From contig JABXHM010000047.1 in the NCBI GenBank assembly GCA_013373625.1, positions 1 to 64,000 on the forward strand: DNA of 64,000 bases, in the 5' to 3' direction. The position numbers were made by a program, and so were the translations under genes. Under the pieces are notes generated by a model that saw only the letters and a list, made by a program, of their open reading frames with translations, did not search any database and was not told the DNA's origin. Below are positions 38,370-46,745 of the stretch, in pieces (the stretch's first letter is position 1; the number at the start of each line of letters is the position of its first letter). Origin of the DNA: Alteromonadaceae bacterium. GTDB lineage: Bacteria > Pseudomonadota > Gammaproteobacteria > Enterobacterales > Alteromonadaceae.

Positions 38370-39364
38370 TCGAGGGACTCCACTAACGGTTTCACACCAT
38401 GTCGTATAGGATCGACGCAAGGCAATCCAAGACGTTCGGTCACTTCGTTGCAGTAGACCTGAGCTTCTATTTCATTGACTGCAGAGGTGTTGACTGAAAT
38501 ACCAATAATTCTTACTGCCGGATTAGTCACCCGAGCCGCATTTAAATTCATATTGATGACCTGCTCCAGGCTCGGTAAAGGACGTCCGGGGATGGCACGC
38601 ATATGATCCCGGTTCAAAGCATGACATATCACCAGCGCGTCTGGTTGCGCGCCATGCAACAATCCCAGGCTGACGCCGGCAAAGGCTGGATGAAACAGTG
38701 AGCCCTGGCCCTCCACAAGATCCCAATGGTCTTCGCTGTTCTCGGGACATAATGCTTCGACGGCACCGGAGATGAAGTCTGATATAACACAGTCTACAGC
38801 CACACCTTCTCCAGCCACCAGAATGCCGCTTTGTCCTGTAGCGCGAAAGGTCGCATTAAGGCCTTTTTTTTGCATTGTCTTGGCCAGGCTTAATGTCGTG
38901 TACATTTTGCCCACCGAACAATCGGTACCTACAGTCAACAGTCGCTTGCCCCGGCGTGGCATTCCGTTACCGGTTTTGAACTTAGTGGTGGGGTGGCGAA
39001 TATCGATGAGCTTTCGACCTAAATCGGCAGCTTTTGCTGCAACTTCCGGAATATCGGCGAGCTTGTCATGTAAACCGTTAATGATATCCATGCCAGCTTC
39101 GAGTGCTTCCAGGATCGAATCAATCAGCGATGCATCAAGCACGCCGCCACTGTTCGCAAAACCAAGTACAAACCCTTTAGCACCCTGCTGTGCGCCTTCC
39201 TGTATCGACATTGAGGGTAAGCCTGTAGACACGGTGCATCCCGGTAATGAATATTCGCCTATACATTTTTCCGGGCTCCAATCAGCGGCACTTTTTGCCA
39301 TTTTAATACTCAGTGGATCGGTTGCCTGACCAATAAATAATAAATACGGCGATGGTAAGTTCAT
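38366..39364 (-). CDS. dgcN: D-glutamate N-acetyltransferase DgcN (DUF1611 family)
   Basis: DgcN-type proteins (DUF1611) transfer acetyl from acetyl-CoA to D-glutamate, the first step of D-Glu use in marine Alteromonadales. The 332-residue product has the family's P-loop-like motif VGTDCSVGKMYTTLSLAK and the blocks ATGQSGILVAGEGVAVD and DLVEGQGSLFHPAFAGVSLG. AGGAG lies five bases before the ATG. It is the first gene of the dgcN-dgcA unit, overlapping it by four bases. D-Glu would come from peptidoglycan debris. The DUF1611 assignment is strong; the substrate rests on the DgcN/DgcA literature and the pairing. Confidence 0.85.
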   Translation of the reverse strand: MNLPSPYLLFIGQATDPLSIKMAKSAADWSPEKCIGEYSLPGCTVSTGLPSMSIQEGAQQGAKGFVLGFANSGGVLDASLIDSILEALEAGMDIINGLHDKLADIPEVAAKAADLGRKLIDIRHPTTKFKTGNGMPRRGKRLLTVGTDCSVGKMYTTLSLAKTMQKKGLNATFRATGQSGILVAGEGVAVDCVISDFISGAVEALCPENSEDHWDLVEGQGSLFHPAFAGVSLGLLHGAQPDALVICHALNRDHMRAIPGRPLPSLEQVINMNLNAARVTNPAVRIIGISVNTSAVNEIEAQVYCNEVTERLGLPCVDPIRHGVKPLVESLE

Positions 39365-39509
39365 GAGAGCTCCTGAAACCTGTTTTACCGCACAGGTTAT
39401 AGTAGTGACCGAAGAAGATAGTAATTTTTGGCGAATAACCCTAATGGTAACGCTGACCGAATGCCAGCGTTATTCTTTAAAAATAATTCTTCCTTTGAAT
39501 CGGCAACAC

Positions 39510-40505
39510 TTATTGATAAGCCGCCAGTTTGTCCAGGTAAACTTGTTTTTCTTCGTCCGGTAGCCAGGTTACTTTAAACGCGTTCTCCATAAGTGTTTTA
39601 AGTTCTTCACGGCTAAAGTTGCCTTCTTCCTGAAGCACCATCAGGTTTTCATTCATATAGGCTCTGAAGTAGGCCGGGTCATCAGAATTGATGGTCGCTA
39701 ATAAGCCTTTGTCGAGCATCTGACGTATTTCGTTTGACGTTAACGATTGCACGACAAATTGATTAGAGACCGGGCAAATGGTAAGCCCTAAATTATGAGT
39801 TTTAATTAGCTCACAAAGGGCAGGAGATTCCAGCGCATTGACGCCATGATCAATGCGATCCACACCAATTATCTCGATCACCTGGCGGATGTTTTCTAAT
39901 GTGTTTTTTTGATTTACATCACAGTGCATCGTGAGTCTGAGTCCCCACTCACGGGCCAGTTTAAATACCTCACGAAACTTTACCGGTGGATTATTGTGTT
40001 CGTCTGAATCCAGTCCGACACCCACCAACCAGCCAAGGTAAGGCTTGGCCATTTGAAGGTGCTCCATGGCCGACTCAGCTGACATATCGCGCAAAAAGCA
40101 CATAATCAGCTGACTCTTAATGCCCAGTTGTTGTTCCGCTGCTATTTGCGCTTTGCGAATGCCAGTGATTACGGTATCAAAAGCGATGCCGCGACTGGTG
40201 TGCCCCTGAGGGTCAAAAAATATTTCAGTGTAAACAACATTCTGTGAGGCTGCTTTTTCGAGATAATCCCAGGTAAGCTGGTAAAAATCTGCTTCATCGA
40301 TTAACACGCTCATTCCAGCATAATAAATTTTCAGAAAAGAAGGCAGATCGTGAAAGTCGTAAGCAGCAATGAGCGCTTCAGGTGTGTCATAGGGTAAATC
40401 AATATTATTCTTTTTGGCTAAGGCAAAACTTAATTCAGGCTCTAATGTACCCTCTATGTGTACATGTAACTCCGCTTTAGGCATACCCTCTATAAATGCT
40501 TGCAT
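39510..40505 (-). CDS. Adenine/adenosine deaminase family protein with altered active-site motif
   Basis: The 331-residue product is of the ADA/AMP deaminase family, nearest to type 2 adenine deaminases (PA0148/Aah1): KAELHVHIEGTLEPEL, YYAGMSVLIDEADFY and GLDSDEHNNPPVKFREVF. The zinc ligands H14, H16, H194 and D275 (NSDDPAYF) and the catalytic H220 (DHGVN) are present. The HAGE motif that supplies the proton-shuttling Glu reads H194-C-D-V here, so that Glu is missing. A relative in Pseudoalteromonas atlantica (Patl2390) was described as a cytokinin (N6-substituted adenine) deaminase, which is a possible role. GGAG precedes the ATG. It is 145 bases upstream of dgcN in the same direction. Confidence 0.85.
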   Translation of the reverse strand: MQAFIEGMPKAELHVHIEGTLEPELSFALAKKNNIDLPYDTPEALIAAYDFHDLPSFLKIYYAGMSVLIDEADFYQLTWDYLEKAASQNVVYTEIFFDPQGHTSRGIAFDTVITGIRKAQIAAEQQLGIKSQLIMCFLRDMSAESAMEHLQMAKPYLGWLVGVGLDSDEHNNPPVKFREVFKLAREWGLRLTMHCDVNQKNTLENIRQVIEIIGVDRIDHGVNALESPALCELIKTHNLGLTICPVSNQFVVQSLTSNEIRQMLDKGLLATINSDDPAYFRAYMNENLMVLQEEGNFSREELKTLMENAFKVTWLPDEEKQVYLDKLAAYQ

Positions 40506-40691
40506 ACGTACTCCGTATTATTATCAGGCAAGAAACTATTAACGCATCCGGGCAGTGCTGCAAGTATTATTCCCGCGGAGAACATAACCTAAGCCTTTGT
40601 AGTATATAGACTATGTTAAAGACTCTTAATTGGGGCTGAGTCAATTTGGTGCAGCTGCGCCCATCATAGGGGCTGGCAAGGAGTACAATTG

Positions 40692-41135
40692 TTAACGTTT
40701 TAACTTTGGTTTACCGCGTTGCCAGAATTGCGCGCCGTCATAAGGCAGGTCATCTTCTACAGTAAATGTTTTGTCGGCAATAATGGCACCATTAAGCTCA
40801 AGCGTCATGCGCCAGTCACCCACTTTATTATCCAGTGGTTCCCATAAGGTATCACCCAGATAAAAGTCCCAGTTGTTGGAGCGAATATACTCTTCACCGT
40901 CAAAGGGCGGCATCGGCTCGCCATTTTCATCAGGAATATCAGGGTGATAAATACAGTAGCGAACCTGCTGGTTTTTGGCGCGCTTTATGTTCACAATGAA
41001 ACCAAATTCAATATCTACTTCCAACGGAATATGGTTGGTGAAGGTTTTTATTTTAGGGAGCGCTTTATCGTCAGCGTCCCACTTGGTATGAATACCATAG
41101 GTAACAATTTCAATAATGGGTTTGGGCTTCGCCAT
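40692..41135 (-). CDS. DUF3859 protein
   Basis: The 147-residue product belongs to the DUF3859 family, recognised by IEIVTYGIHTKWDADDKALP, KIKTFTNHIPLEVDIEFGFI and YCIYHPDIPDENG. No catalytic residues or signal peptide are evident; the fold is probably all-beta. The function is unknown. It is divergent from the YCF48-like gene, with 81 bases between starts. No clear ribosome binding site precedes the ATG. Confidence 0.85.
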   Translation of the reverse strand: MAKPKPIIEIVTYGIHTKWDADDKALPKIKTFTNHIPLEVDIEFGFIVNIKRAKNQQVRYCIYHPDIPDENGEPMPPFDGEEYIRSNNWDFYLGDTLWEPLDNKVGDWRMTLELNGAIIADKTFTVEDDLPYDGAQFWQRGKPKLKR

Positions 41136-41216
41136 AAGGTTTGGTTTTCTGACTCATTTTATTTGTATGATAATTGTCAATATTAACAAAAATAGGCAAG
41201 GAATTCCGTAGCAAAT

Positions 41217-42269
41217 ATGAAAAAGCTAAAAACCTGTTTACTGCTAGGCTCAGCGCTGGCCTTCTGGGCCGCGGGCGCTGACAATGTTGCATCGTTTAAA
41301 TCGATACCTGTTTTACCTTCATCTACACAGCCTGTTGAGGCGTCATTTCAGGCGGTGACATGGCGTAATGACGCGTTAATTGCATCAGGCACTGACGGCA
41401 GCATCTATCTATCGGCTGACAACGGCCACAACTGGCAACAGGTATCTGCGCCAGCTGGCTCAGGTGAATTACAGTTTCGCGATAATCAATTGCTGAACAA
41501 TGACCGTGTAGTGGTGATGTCCGCCGGAGAGGGAGGAGATTCCGGGGTTTTTATCAGCGATGACTTTGGTACCAGCTGGCGCCGGGTTGCCACCGGTCAA
41601 AGCGAAGCAACGTTTTACGATTGCTTTACCATGATCAATGATCAGCAAGGCTGGCTGTATGGTGATTCCGACGCACAAGGCATCTTTGTTTTACATACCG
41701 GTGACGGTGCAAAGAGCTGGCAGCGCATAGCGTTGCCGATTGCGGCGCAGCCGGCTGAGGGTGGATTTGCCTCAAGCGGTACCTGTTTAAGCTCGTTAAG
41801 CAAAGAGCGCGGGGTGTTAATTGGCACAGGTAACGGTGCAGTATCACGGGTATTGCTCTTTAAGCAAGGAGAATGGCAGGCTATCGAGAGCCCCATTCCA
41901 GGTGGTGAGGCAAGTGGTATCTTTTCGCTGCACAGTGTCGACGATAACATCTTCATAAGTGGTGGTAGCTTAAAACACGCCGAACAACCTGCGCAGGCCT
42001 GGCGTTATGCTGTCTCGCAACAACGATGGCACGCACTGCCACCATTGCCAATGCAGGGCGCGGTGTATGGTTCAGCGTTGCTCCCCACTGGGTCGGGAGT
42101 AAGCTATTGGGTAAGCAACCCTCAGGGCGTTTGGTATTTACCAGCAAGCGCTGATGATTGGCAGCGGGTCAGTCAGTCCAACATCTGGAGTCTGGCCTGT
42201 CAAAAAGGCAAGGGGTGTGTAGGCGTAGGAAAAAACGGCACCATTGAACGTTATATGCCGTCAAGTTAG
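41217..42269 (+). CDS. Exported YCF48/BNR-type beta-propeller protein
   Basis: The 350-residue product has a signal peptide (MKKLKTCLLLGSALAFWAAG) and a series of beta-propeller blades of the YCF48/Hcf136 and BNR type: TDGSIYLSADNGHNWQQV, SGVFISDDFGTSWRRVATG and GIFVLHTGDGAKSWQRIALP. These repeats carry the SxDxGxxW pattern. In cyanobacteria YCF48 helps photosystem II assembly; in heterotrophs these exported propellers have no assigned role. A pair of cysteines near the C-terminus (CQKGKGC) may form a disulfide. AAGGA precedes the start at a long spacing. Confidence 0.85.
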   Translation: MKKLKTCLLLGSALAFWAAGADNVASFKSIPVLPSSTQPVEASFQAVTWRNDALIASGTDGSIYLSADNGHNWQQVSAPAGSGELQFRDNQLLNNDRVVVMSAGEGGDSGVFISDDFGTSWRRVATGQSEATFYDCFTMINDQQGWLYGDSDAQGIFVLHTGDGAKSWQRIALPIAAQPAEGGFASSGTCLSSLSKERGVLIGTGNGAVSRVLLFKQGEWQAIESPIPGGEASGIFSLHSVDDNIFISGGSLKHAEQPAQAWRYAVSQQRWHALPPLPMQGAVYGSALLPTGSGVSYWVSNPQGVWYLPASADDWQRVSQSNIWSLACQKGKGCVGVGKNGTIERYMPSS

Positions 42270-42291
42270 TTCCAAAACTCTAATTAACAAA

Positions 42292-42308
42292 AGGGGCTTA
42301 ACGCCCCT
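42292..42308 (+). terminator. Hairpin after the YCF48-like gene
   Basis: AGGGGC / GCCCCT with loop TTAAC, about 22 bases after the stop codon. There is no T-run, so the termination strength is doubtful. Confidence 0.45.
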
Positions 42309-42549
42309 CACAGTCATGCAAAGTGGGGGACTCAGTGTTTCCCTATGCGTACAAAAAATGGTTAGACGCCTGCATGAGGTGTTTTTTGATACCTTAGCCG
42401 CATTGACTTAACCAAACGAGCGAAAGCACTAAATGGATGCCAAACGTTAACTTTTTAAATGCAATTAAACACACTCTAGGGATTATTCCGACTTGCTAAT
42501 TGAGTGTTTGCCTATACATCTGAATGTGAGATAAAACTCAGGACTCTCT

Positions 42550-43839
42550 ATGGATAAAGAATTACAGTTACGGCGGGCCAAACACCACGCGCTACTTTGG
42601 TTGTTAGGGGCTGCACTGCTTTTTGTCGTGTTGAGTATTTATCAAACCTGGCAGCCTGAGGCGGCCGCAGTTACCTGGGTACCGTTATTAAAAATGGTTG
42701 CCGAAGCGGCGCTGGTAGGTGGCCTCGCCGACTGGTTTGCGGTGACAGCGCTGTTTAAACCCATACCGTCTTTTAAACCCATTCCACACACCAATATTGT
42801 TGCCCGTAATCAATCGGTAATAGCCCAAAACCTTGCGCAATTTGTTAAAGAAAAATTCTTTCATGCTGCTGCCATTGAAGTGTTGGTCACTAAAAGTGAA
42901 CCGGCAAAAGCGATGGGGCAATGGCTGGCAAAACAAAGTAATGCCAGTCGGCTTGCCCGATATGTCAGCGATTCGTTGTCTGGCTTTTTACATATTCTCG
43001 ATGATACGCCTATCCAAAATGCCCTGCGGCGCTCGGTAAACCGCGGGCTTCGTAAACTGCCAATTGCGAGTATCGTGGCCGGGGCATTGCGTATGATGAC
43101 CAAAGACGGTCGTCATCAGCAAATCGTGAATAAATTGGTTGATAAGCTTGCTACAGCACTACAAAGTGAAGAAAGTCAGGCCCTGATCGCACAAAAGCTT
43201 AGTTTATGGCTTAAAACTGAGCATCGTCGACTGGAAAAGTTATTACCCAGTAGCTGGCTCAGCGAGCAGGGTGCCGAGATTGCGGTCAGTGCAATGTCGC
43301 ATACACTTGAGGATATCAACAACGACAGTCAACATCCTATTCGCCATGCTCTTGACGAACAAATCGATCGGTTTATCGATAGCCTTGAGTCTGACCCAAG
43401 ATTGCAACAGCAACTTGAAGCGTTTCGCGACCGCTTGTTAGAGAGTTCGGCCTTGCATGATTACCTGCAGCGAATCTGGCAGGATATCCATCACTGGCTC
43501 GCTAATGATCTGTCAACTGCCGACGGACAGGTGGCTGAGCGGTTAACGCAGCTTTTTGTCGACAGCGGTGAACGGCTTAATCAGGATCCTGCTTTACAGA
43601 AGGCGGTGAATCATCATGTCGGTGTCGCAGCGCGTTATATAGCACCTGAACTAGCCGAGTTTCTTACCGGGCATATTCGCCGCACTATTGAGAGCTGGAA
43701 TGCTGAGGAAATGTCGAAACAAATAGAGCTGAATATAGGTAAAGATCTGCAAAAGGTGCGTATTAACGGCACCATTGTTGGCGGCCTTATTGGTGGTACC
43801 TTGTTTGGTATTGAGCGTTTAATCGCTTTTGTATTTTAA
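42550..43839 (+). CDS. DUF445 (YjiN-like) inner-membrane protein
   Basis: The 429-residue product is a DUF445 protein. It has an N-terminal membrane helix (HALLWLLGAALLFVVLSIYQ), the family block KMVAEAALVGGLADWFAVTALF with KPIPHTNIVARNQ, a long amphipathic helical middle region, and a C-terminal glycine-rich membrane segment (GTIVGGLIGGTLFGIERLIA). Such proteins are thought to span the membrane at both ends, with a helical bundle outside or along it; the function is unknown. AGGAC precedes the ATG. It is followed after 129 bases by a small membrane protein gene in the same direction. Confidence 0.9.
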   Translation: MDKELQLRRAKHHALLWLLGAALLFVVLSIYQTWQPEAAAVTWVPLLKMVAEAALVGGLADWFAVTALFKPIPSFKPIPHTNIVARNQSVIAQNLAQFVKEKFFHAAAIEVLVTKSEPAKAMGQWLAKQSNASRLARYVSDSLSGFLHILDDTPIQNALRRSVNRGLRKLPIASIVAGALRMMTKDGRHQQIVNKLVDKLATALQSEESQALIAQKLSLWLKTEHRRLEKLLPSSWLSEQGAEIAVSAMSHTLEDINNDSQHPIRHALDEQIDRFIDSLESDPRLQQQLEAFRDRLLESSALHDYLQRIWQDIHHWLANDLSTADGQVAERLTQLFVDSGERLNQDPALQKAVNHHVGVAARYIAPELAEFLTGHIRRTIESWNAEEMSKQIELNIGKDLQKVRINGTIVGGLIGGTLFGIERLIAFVF

Positions 43840-43968
43840 GTGATTGTGGTGCTAGCCTCCGGCGATTTCGGCATCTCAGGATGCTGCAAGTCACTGCACT
43901 TTTTATTGCACTCCCATCTCCGGTTTGCTATTAACTTTTAGCAGCGCTGGCAGTGAAAAGGAAACGTT

Positions 43969-44385
43969 TTGCAAAATAAGACTAACCAGGTTAAGGACGA
44001 AGCGGCAATTAAAAACTTGCTGAGTCGCATGCCGACGAGTGTGGCAACCAGTTTTAACGAAGAGCAATTAATCCATTTGAAGTTAGCGTTAGCAGCCAGA
44101 AAGTGGGGAAAACATAAAGTCGATATAAGAGGGACATTTCCGGTGCCATTTATGCGCAGTCGCATTTATTATGTTTTTCTCATGGGGCGTAACTTTCGTG
44201 AACTTTCCCGCAGAGAACAGGTTGTATCCGCATTTAGTGTAGCCGTGTTTATTACGTTGTTTATTACATTTTCAGTGCTCATGGGACTATTAGTTCTGTA
44301 TCTCATAAAATCGGCTTTGGGGATCAATATATTCAAAGATTTTTCTTTTGGAATATGGGATTGGTTTAAAGGCTTATGGCAGTAG
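43969..44385 (+). CDS. Small C-terminally anchored membrane protein
   Basis: The 138-residue product starts with TTG 43969, set by AAAAGGA at a normal spacing. The N-terminal half is soluble (KNLLSRMPTSVATSFNEEQL; KWGKHKVDIRGTFPVPFMRS) and is followed by one strong membrane helix (FITLFITFSVLMGLLVLYLI). Relatives in Vibrio and Shewanella are remembered as short proteins often misnamed 3-phosphoshikimate 1-carboxyvinyltransferase; nothing in the sequence supports that name. The function is unknown. It is in the same direction as the DUF445 gene and convergent with the following patatin gene. Confidence 0.75.
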   Translation: MQNKTNQVKDEAAIKNLLSRMPTSVATSFNEEQLIHLKLALAARKWGKHKVDIRGTFPVPFMRSRIYYVFLMGRNFRELSRREQVVSAFSVAVFITLFITFSVLMGLLVLYLIKSALGINIFKDFSFGIWDWFKGLWQ

Positions 44386-44417
44386 CTGACGCCAACGATA
44401 GTTGGTGTGTTCTTTGT

Positions 44418-45254
44418 CTAAGCTACTTTCAGCGATTGAGCTAAAAATTCCTGCGCGGCCTGGCGGCCCATCCTATAACCTTTAATGAGCTTTCCTTTAT
44501 GCATTGTTAAGCGTTTTACCGGAAATTCCTCAGGTGGCACAATTATCTTGATGCGACAATCGGCAGGCGGATTAGCAATAAAACGAAGTGTTTGGTTATA
44601 CACCTCGCTGCGCTGGTGAATGGTGCTGATTAACGCTGGATGTTCGATGAACATTTTCTCGGTAATCCAGGGCGCTTTTTCTGCGTTTTTTTGATACCCC
44701 CAGGGTTGTGATAACACCACGGTAATATCACGCGCGCCCTGTTCATAAGCGTATTTAACCGGTATGGCATCGGCCACGCCGCCATCGACATAAAAGTGCG
44801 ATGCTAGCTGTGGCGGCGTGCGGTACACCACCGGCAACGCACAGGTTGCTTCCATTAGTTCATCAAGGTTGTTTGCCGTAGCGCGGTGATACTCTGCTTT
44901 TCCTGAGTACATATTGGTCACCACAACGATTAAGGGGATGTGTTTTAACAGCATATCGGTGGCGATCGGGTAGCGATGCCGCGACTCTGTCCACAACCAT
45001 TTCACATCGGTCATGTGTCCCTTCATCATGAAGCGCACCGGGTTAAAAAAGTCCCGTTGGGTAGCCATGCGAATAATAATTCGGCGATTGCGCTGCGCAT
45101 TACCACTGACATAGCCGGCGGCATTCGTCGCGCCGGCCGATACTCCCGCCACAAAATCAAACGGGTAATAGTGTTGTTGCTGAAAAGTATCGAGCACGCC
45201 GGCGGCAAAAATTCCGCGCATAGCGCCGCCTTCAACGATAAGGGCGCGTTTCAT
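44418..45254 (-). CDS. Patatin-like phospholipase (YjjU-type)
   Basis: The 278-residue product is a patatin-family serine acyl hydrolase. The oxyanion-hole motif is VEGGAMRGIF, the nucleophile elbow GVSAG (S39), and the dyad Asp is in FYVDGGVADAIPV. It resembles E. coli YjjU rather than the RssA-type patatin at 13259, with an extended C-terminal segment ending QEFLAQSLKVA. AAGGA precedes the ATG. There is no signal peptide. Substrate unknown; phospholipid or lysophospholipid is the family norm. Confidence 0.9.
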   Translation of the reverse strand: MKRALIVEGGAMRGIFAAGVLDTFQQQHYYPFDFVAGVSAGATNAAGYVSGNAQRNRRIIIRMATQRDFFNPVRFMMKGHMTDVKWLWTESRHRYPIATDMLLKHIPLIVVVTNMYSGKAEYHRATANNLDELMEATCALPVVYRTPPQLASHFYVDGGVADAIPVKYAYEQGARDITVVLSQPWGYQKNAEKAPWITEKMFIEHPALISTIHQRSEVYNQTLRFIANPPADCRIKIIVPPEEFPVKRLTMHKGKLIKGYRMGRQAAQEFLAQSLKVA

Positions 45255-45499
45255 AATAACTGTCCTTGCGAGATGGCCAGAGGTATGTATAAACCATGGT
45301 GATTACAGTTGTTTTTACCTTATCGCATGTATGGTGCAGGGTGAAATCATTTCACTGAATTGAGCAATATAAACCGCTGTGAGTTGACTTTATTTATTAC
45401 AAAATGAGGGGGAGCATTCAGACAATTTTTGGATTAATGGTGAAGCACAGCGCAACTGGCATTGTCTGCACTTCACCTGGCAGGTCAGGCGGGCCTGAC

Positions 45500-45853
45500 T
45501 TAGTGGCGCTTAAAAGGAGGACGTCCTTTAAAGTCGGTAGCTTTCGTTTCGTCGCTGACTTCAAATTGCGCCATATCCACCATTTCAACGCACTCTGTGG
45601 AGCGTTTGAACGGCGGTTTACCGCGCATATTGACAACTTTTACTTCTTCGCAGTTTGCTGCACTGACTGTTTCAAACTGGGCAACATCAACACCTTTAGC
45701 CTGCACAAAACTGCGTTTGAATGGTGGCTTACCACTGCGCTCTACCACCATAAGTTTGCTGTCTTCACTGCTTAAAAATGGTGCAGCAGTAATTTCTGTG
45801 TGCATCGTGGCGAGGCAAGTAAGGGCAATCACAGGCAATAATTGTAACTTCAT
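45500..45853 (-). CDS. Small secreted protein with three GKPPFKR repeats
   Basis: No named family is recognised. The 117-residue precursor has a signal peptide (MKLQLLPVIALTCLATMHTE, cleavage near ITAA-PF) and three copies of a G(K/R)PPFKR motif at residues 41-47, 78-84 and 110-116, the last almost at the C-terminus. The first two are followed by a related VDVAQFE/VDMAQFE block, so the unit is a duplicated segment of about 32-37 residues. Two mature cysteines (C68, C88) may pair. The repeated basic KR could be processing sites, but that is a guess. AAGGA precedes the ATG. A short hairpin (GTCAGGC/GCCTGAC, 45484-45499) lies directly after the stop. Confidence 0.75.
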   Translation of the reverse strand: MKLQLLPVIALTCLATMHTEITAAPFLSSEDSKLMVVERSGKPPFKRSFVQAKGVDVAQFETVSAANCEEVKVVNMRGKPPFKRSTECVEMVDMAQFEVSDETKATDFKGRPPFKRH

Positions 45854-46172
45854 ATAAATGTCCTTGATAGTTATTGGAATCGCTACATAAAACGTTATTT
45901 TTAGTGTTCTGTGGCGAAGTGTAATCAACCTTTTTATAAATATTAACAGCTGCTCGTGATAGTTTTATTCTATAAGAAGGGGTAATAACGTAGGACTTTC
46001 TGATGAGCCGGTGATGCATTGCTTGTATTTGGTGCGAGTATGTACATTAATGGTGCGCTCTGGGTGGTGCTGTGCAGAGGAACACTTTACAAATCATAAG
46101 CTTGTAACATGGTGCTTAACTTGCTGCTTTAACTGCATTGGTGTCTGTTGTCATTGATCTGCGGGAGTAAGC
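45854..46172. other. Divergent intergenic region
   Basis: This gap separates the GKPPFKR-repeat gene (leftwards) from the retropepsin gene (rightwards). It is AT-rich near 45920-45980 and must hold both promoters; no certain boxes were chosen. No hidden gene was seen. Confidence 0.5.
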
Positions 46173-46670
46173 ATGCGGCATGTATTGTTTCGACGTGTTT
46201 TGGGGAGCATCGTATTAGTATTGGCTGCGGCGCAGGCCCATGCGGTGTCATTTTCGCTGAGTACCAGTGAAGGGGGCACACTGTATTTAGGTAATGCAAC
46301 GGATGAGCAATCTTATTTCCTGCTTGATACGGGCTCGTCGATGACCGTGTTGACCCGCGATACATTTAATCAATTAAAAAAACAACAAGCGGTTACCGAA
46401 GCTGGCCTTGTTGTGGCAAAACTGGCCAATGGGCGCAAGCAACGGGTTCAGTTGTACAACATACCGCTGTTATCGCTGGGTAAAAGCTGTCATTTCAGCA
46501 ACGTCAGCGTGGCGGTAATGGATACCGGGCATAATATTCTCGGCATGGAAGTGTTAAGCCGGGCTGCTCCCATCAGCATTGCTCTGGCACCAGCAACCCT
46601 GACGCTAAATCAGTGTGATAATGCACATACTGCAATGATGGAATCTACCGCACATACTGATGCGCGCTAA
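46173..46670 (+). CDS. Periplasmic retropepsin-like aspartic protease
   Basis: The 165-residue product has a signal peptide ending AHA-VSF and a retropepsin-type fold: the catalytic motif FLLDTGSSMTVL (D52), the flap-like KLANGRKQRVQLYNIPLLSL, and the ILGMEVLSR segment that corresponds to the ILG motif of retroviral-type proteases. One domain means that an active enzyme must be a dimer. Such bacterial proteins (TIGR02281-like and DUF4124 neighbours) are poorly studied. GGGAG precedes the ATG. It stands divergent from the GKPPFKR-repeat gene, so a processing role on that peptide is conceivable but unproven. Confidence 0.85.
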   Translation: MRHVLFRRVLGSIVLVLAAAQAHAVSFSLSTSEGGTLYLGNATDEQSYFLLDTGSSMTVLTRDTFNQLKKQQAVTEAGLVVAKLANGRKQRVQLYNIPLLSLGKSCHFSNVSVAVMDTGHNILGMEVLSRAAPISIALAPATLTLNQCDNAHTAMMESTAHTDAR

Positions 46671-46745
46671 TGCTTTTATCCGTGAAGGCGGTATGTAATT
46701 GTTCAAGAGCAAGCTAATTGCTTGTCATTTTTTATTCTGTTGAAA

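Noticed and set aside
43969-44385. Naming this small membrane protein as a shikimate-pathway enzyme
   Set aside because: That name circulates for relatives, but the sequence has one membrane helix and none of the EPSP synthase motifs, and is far too short.
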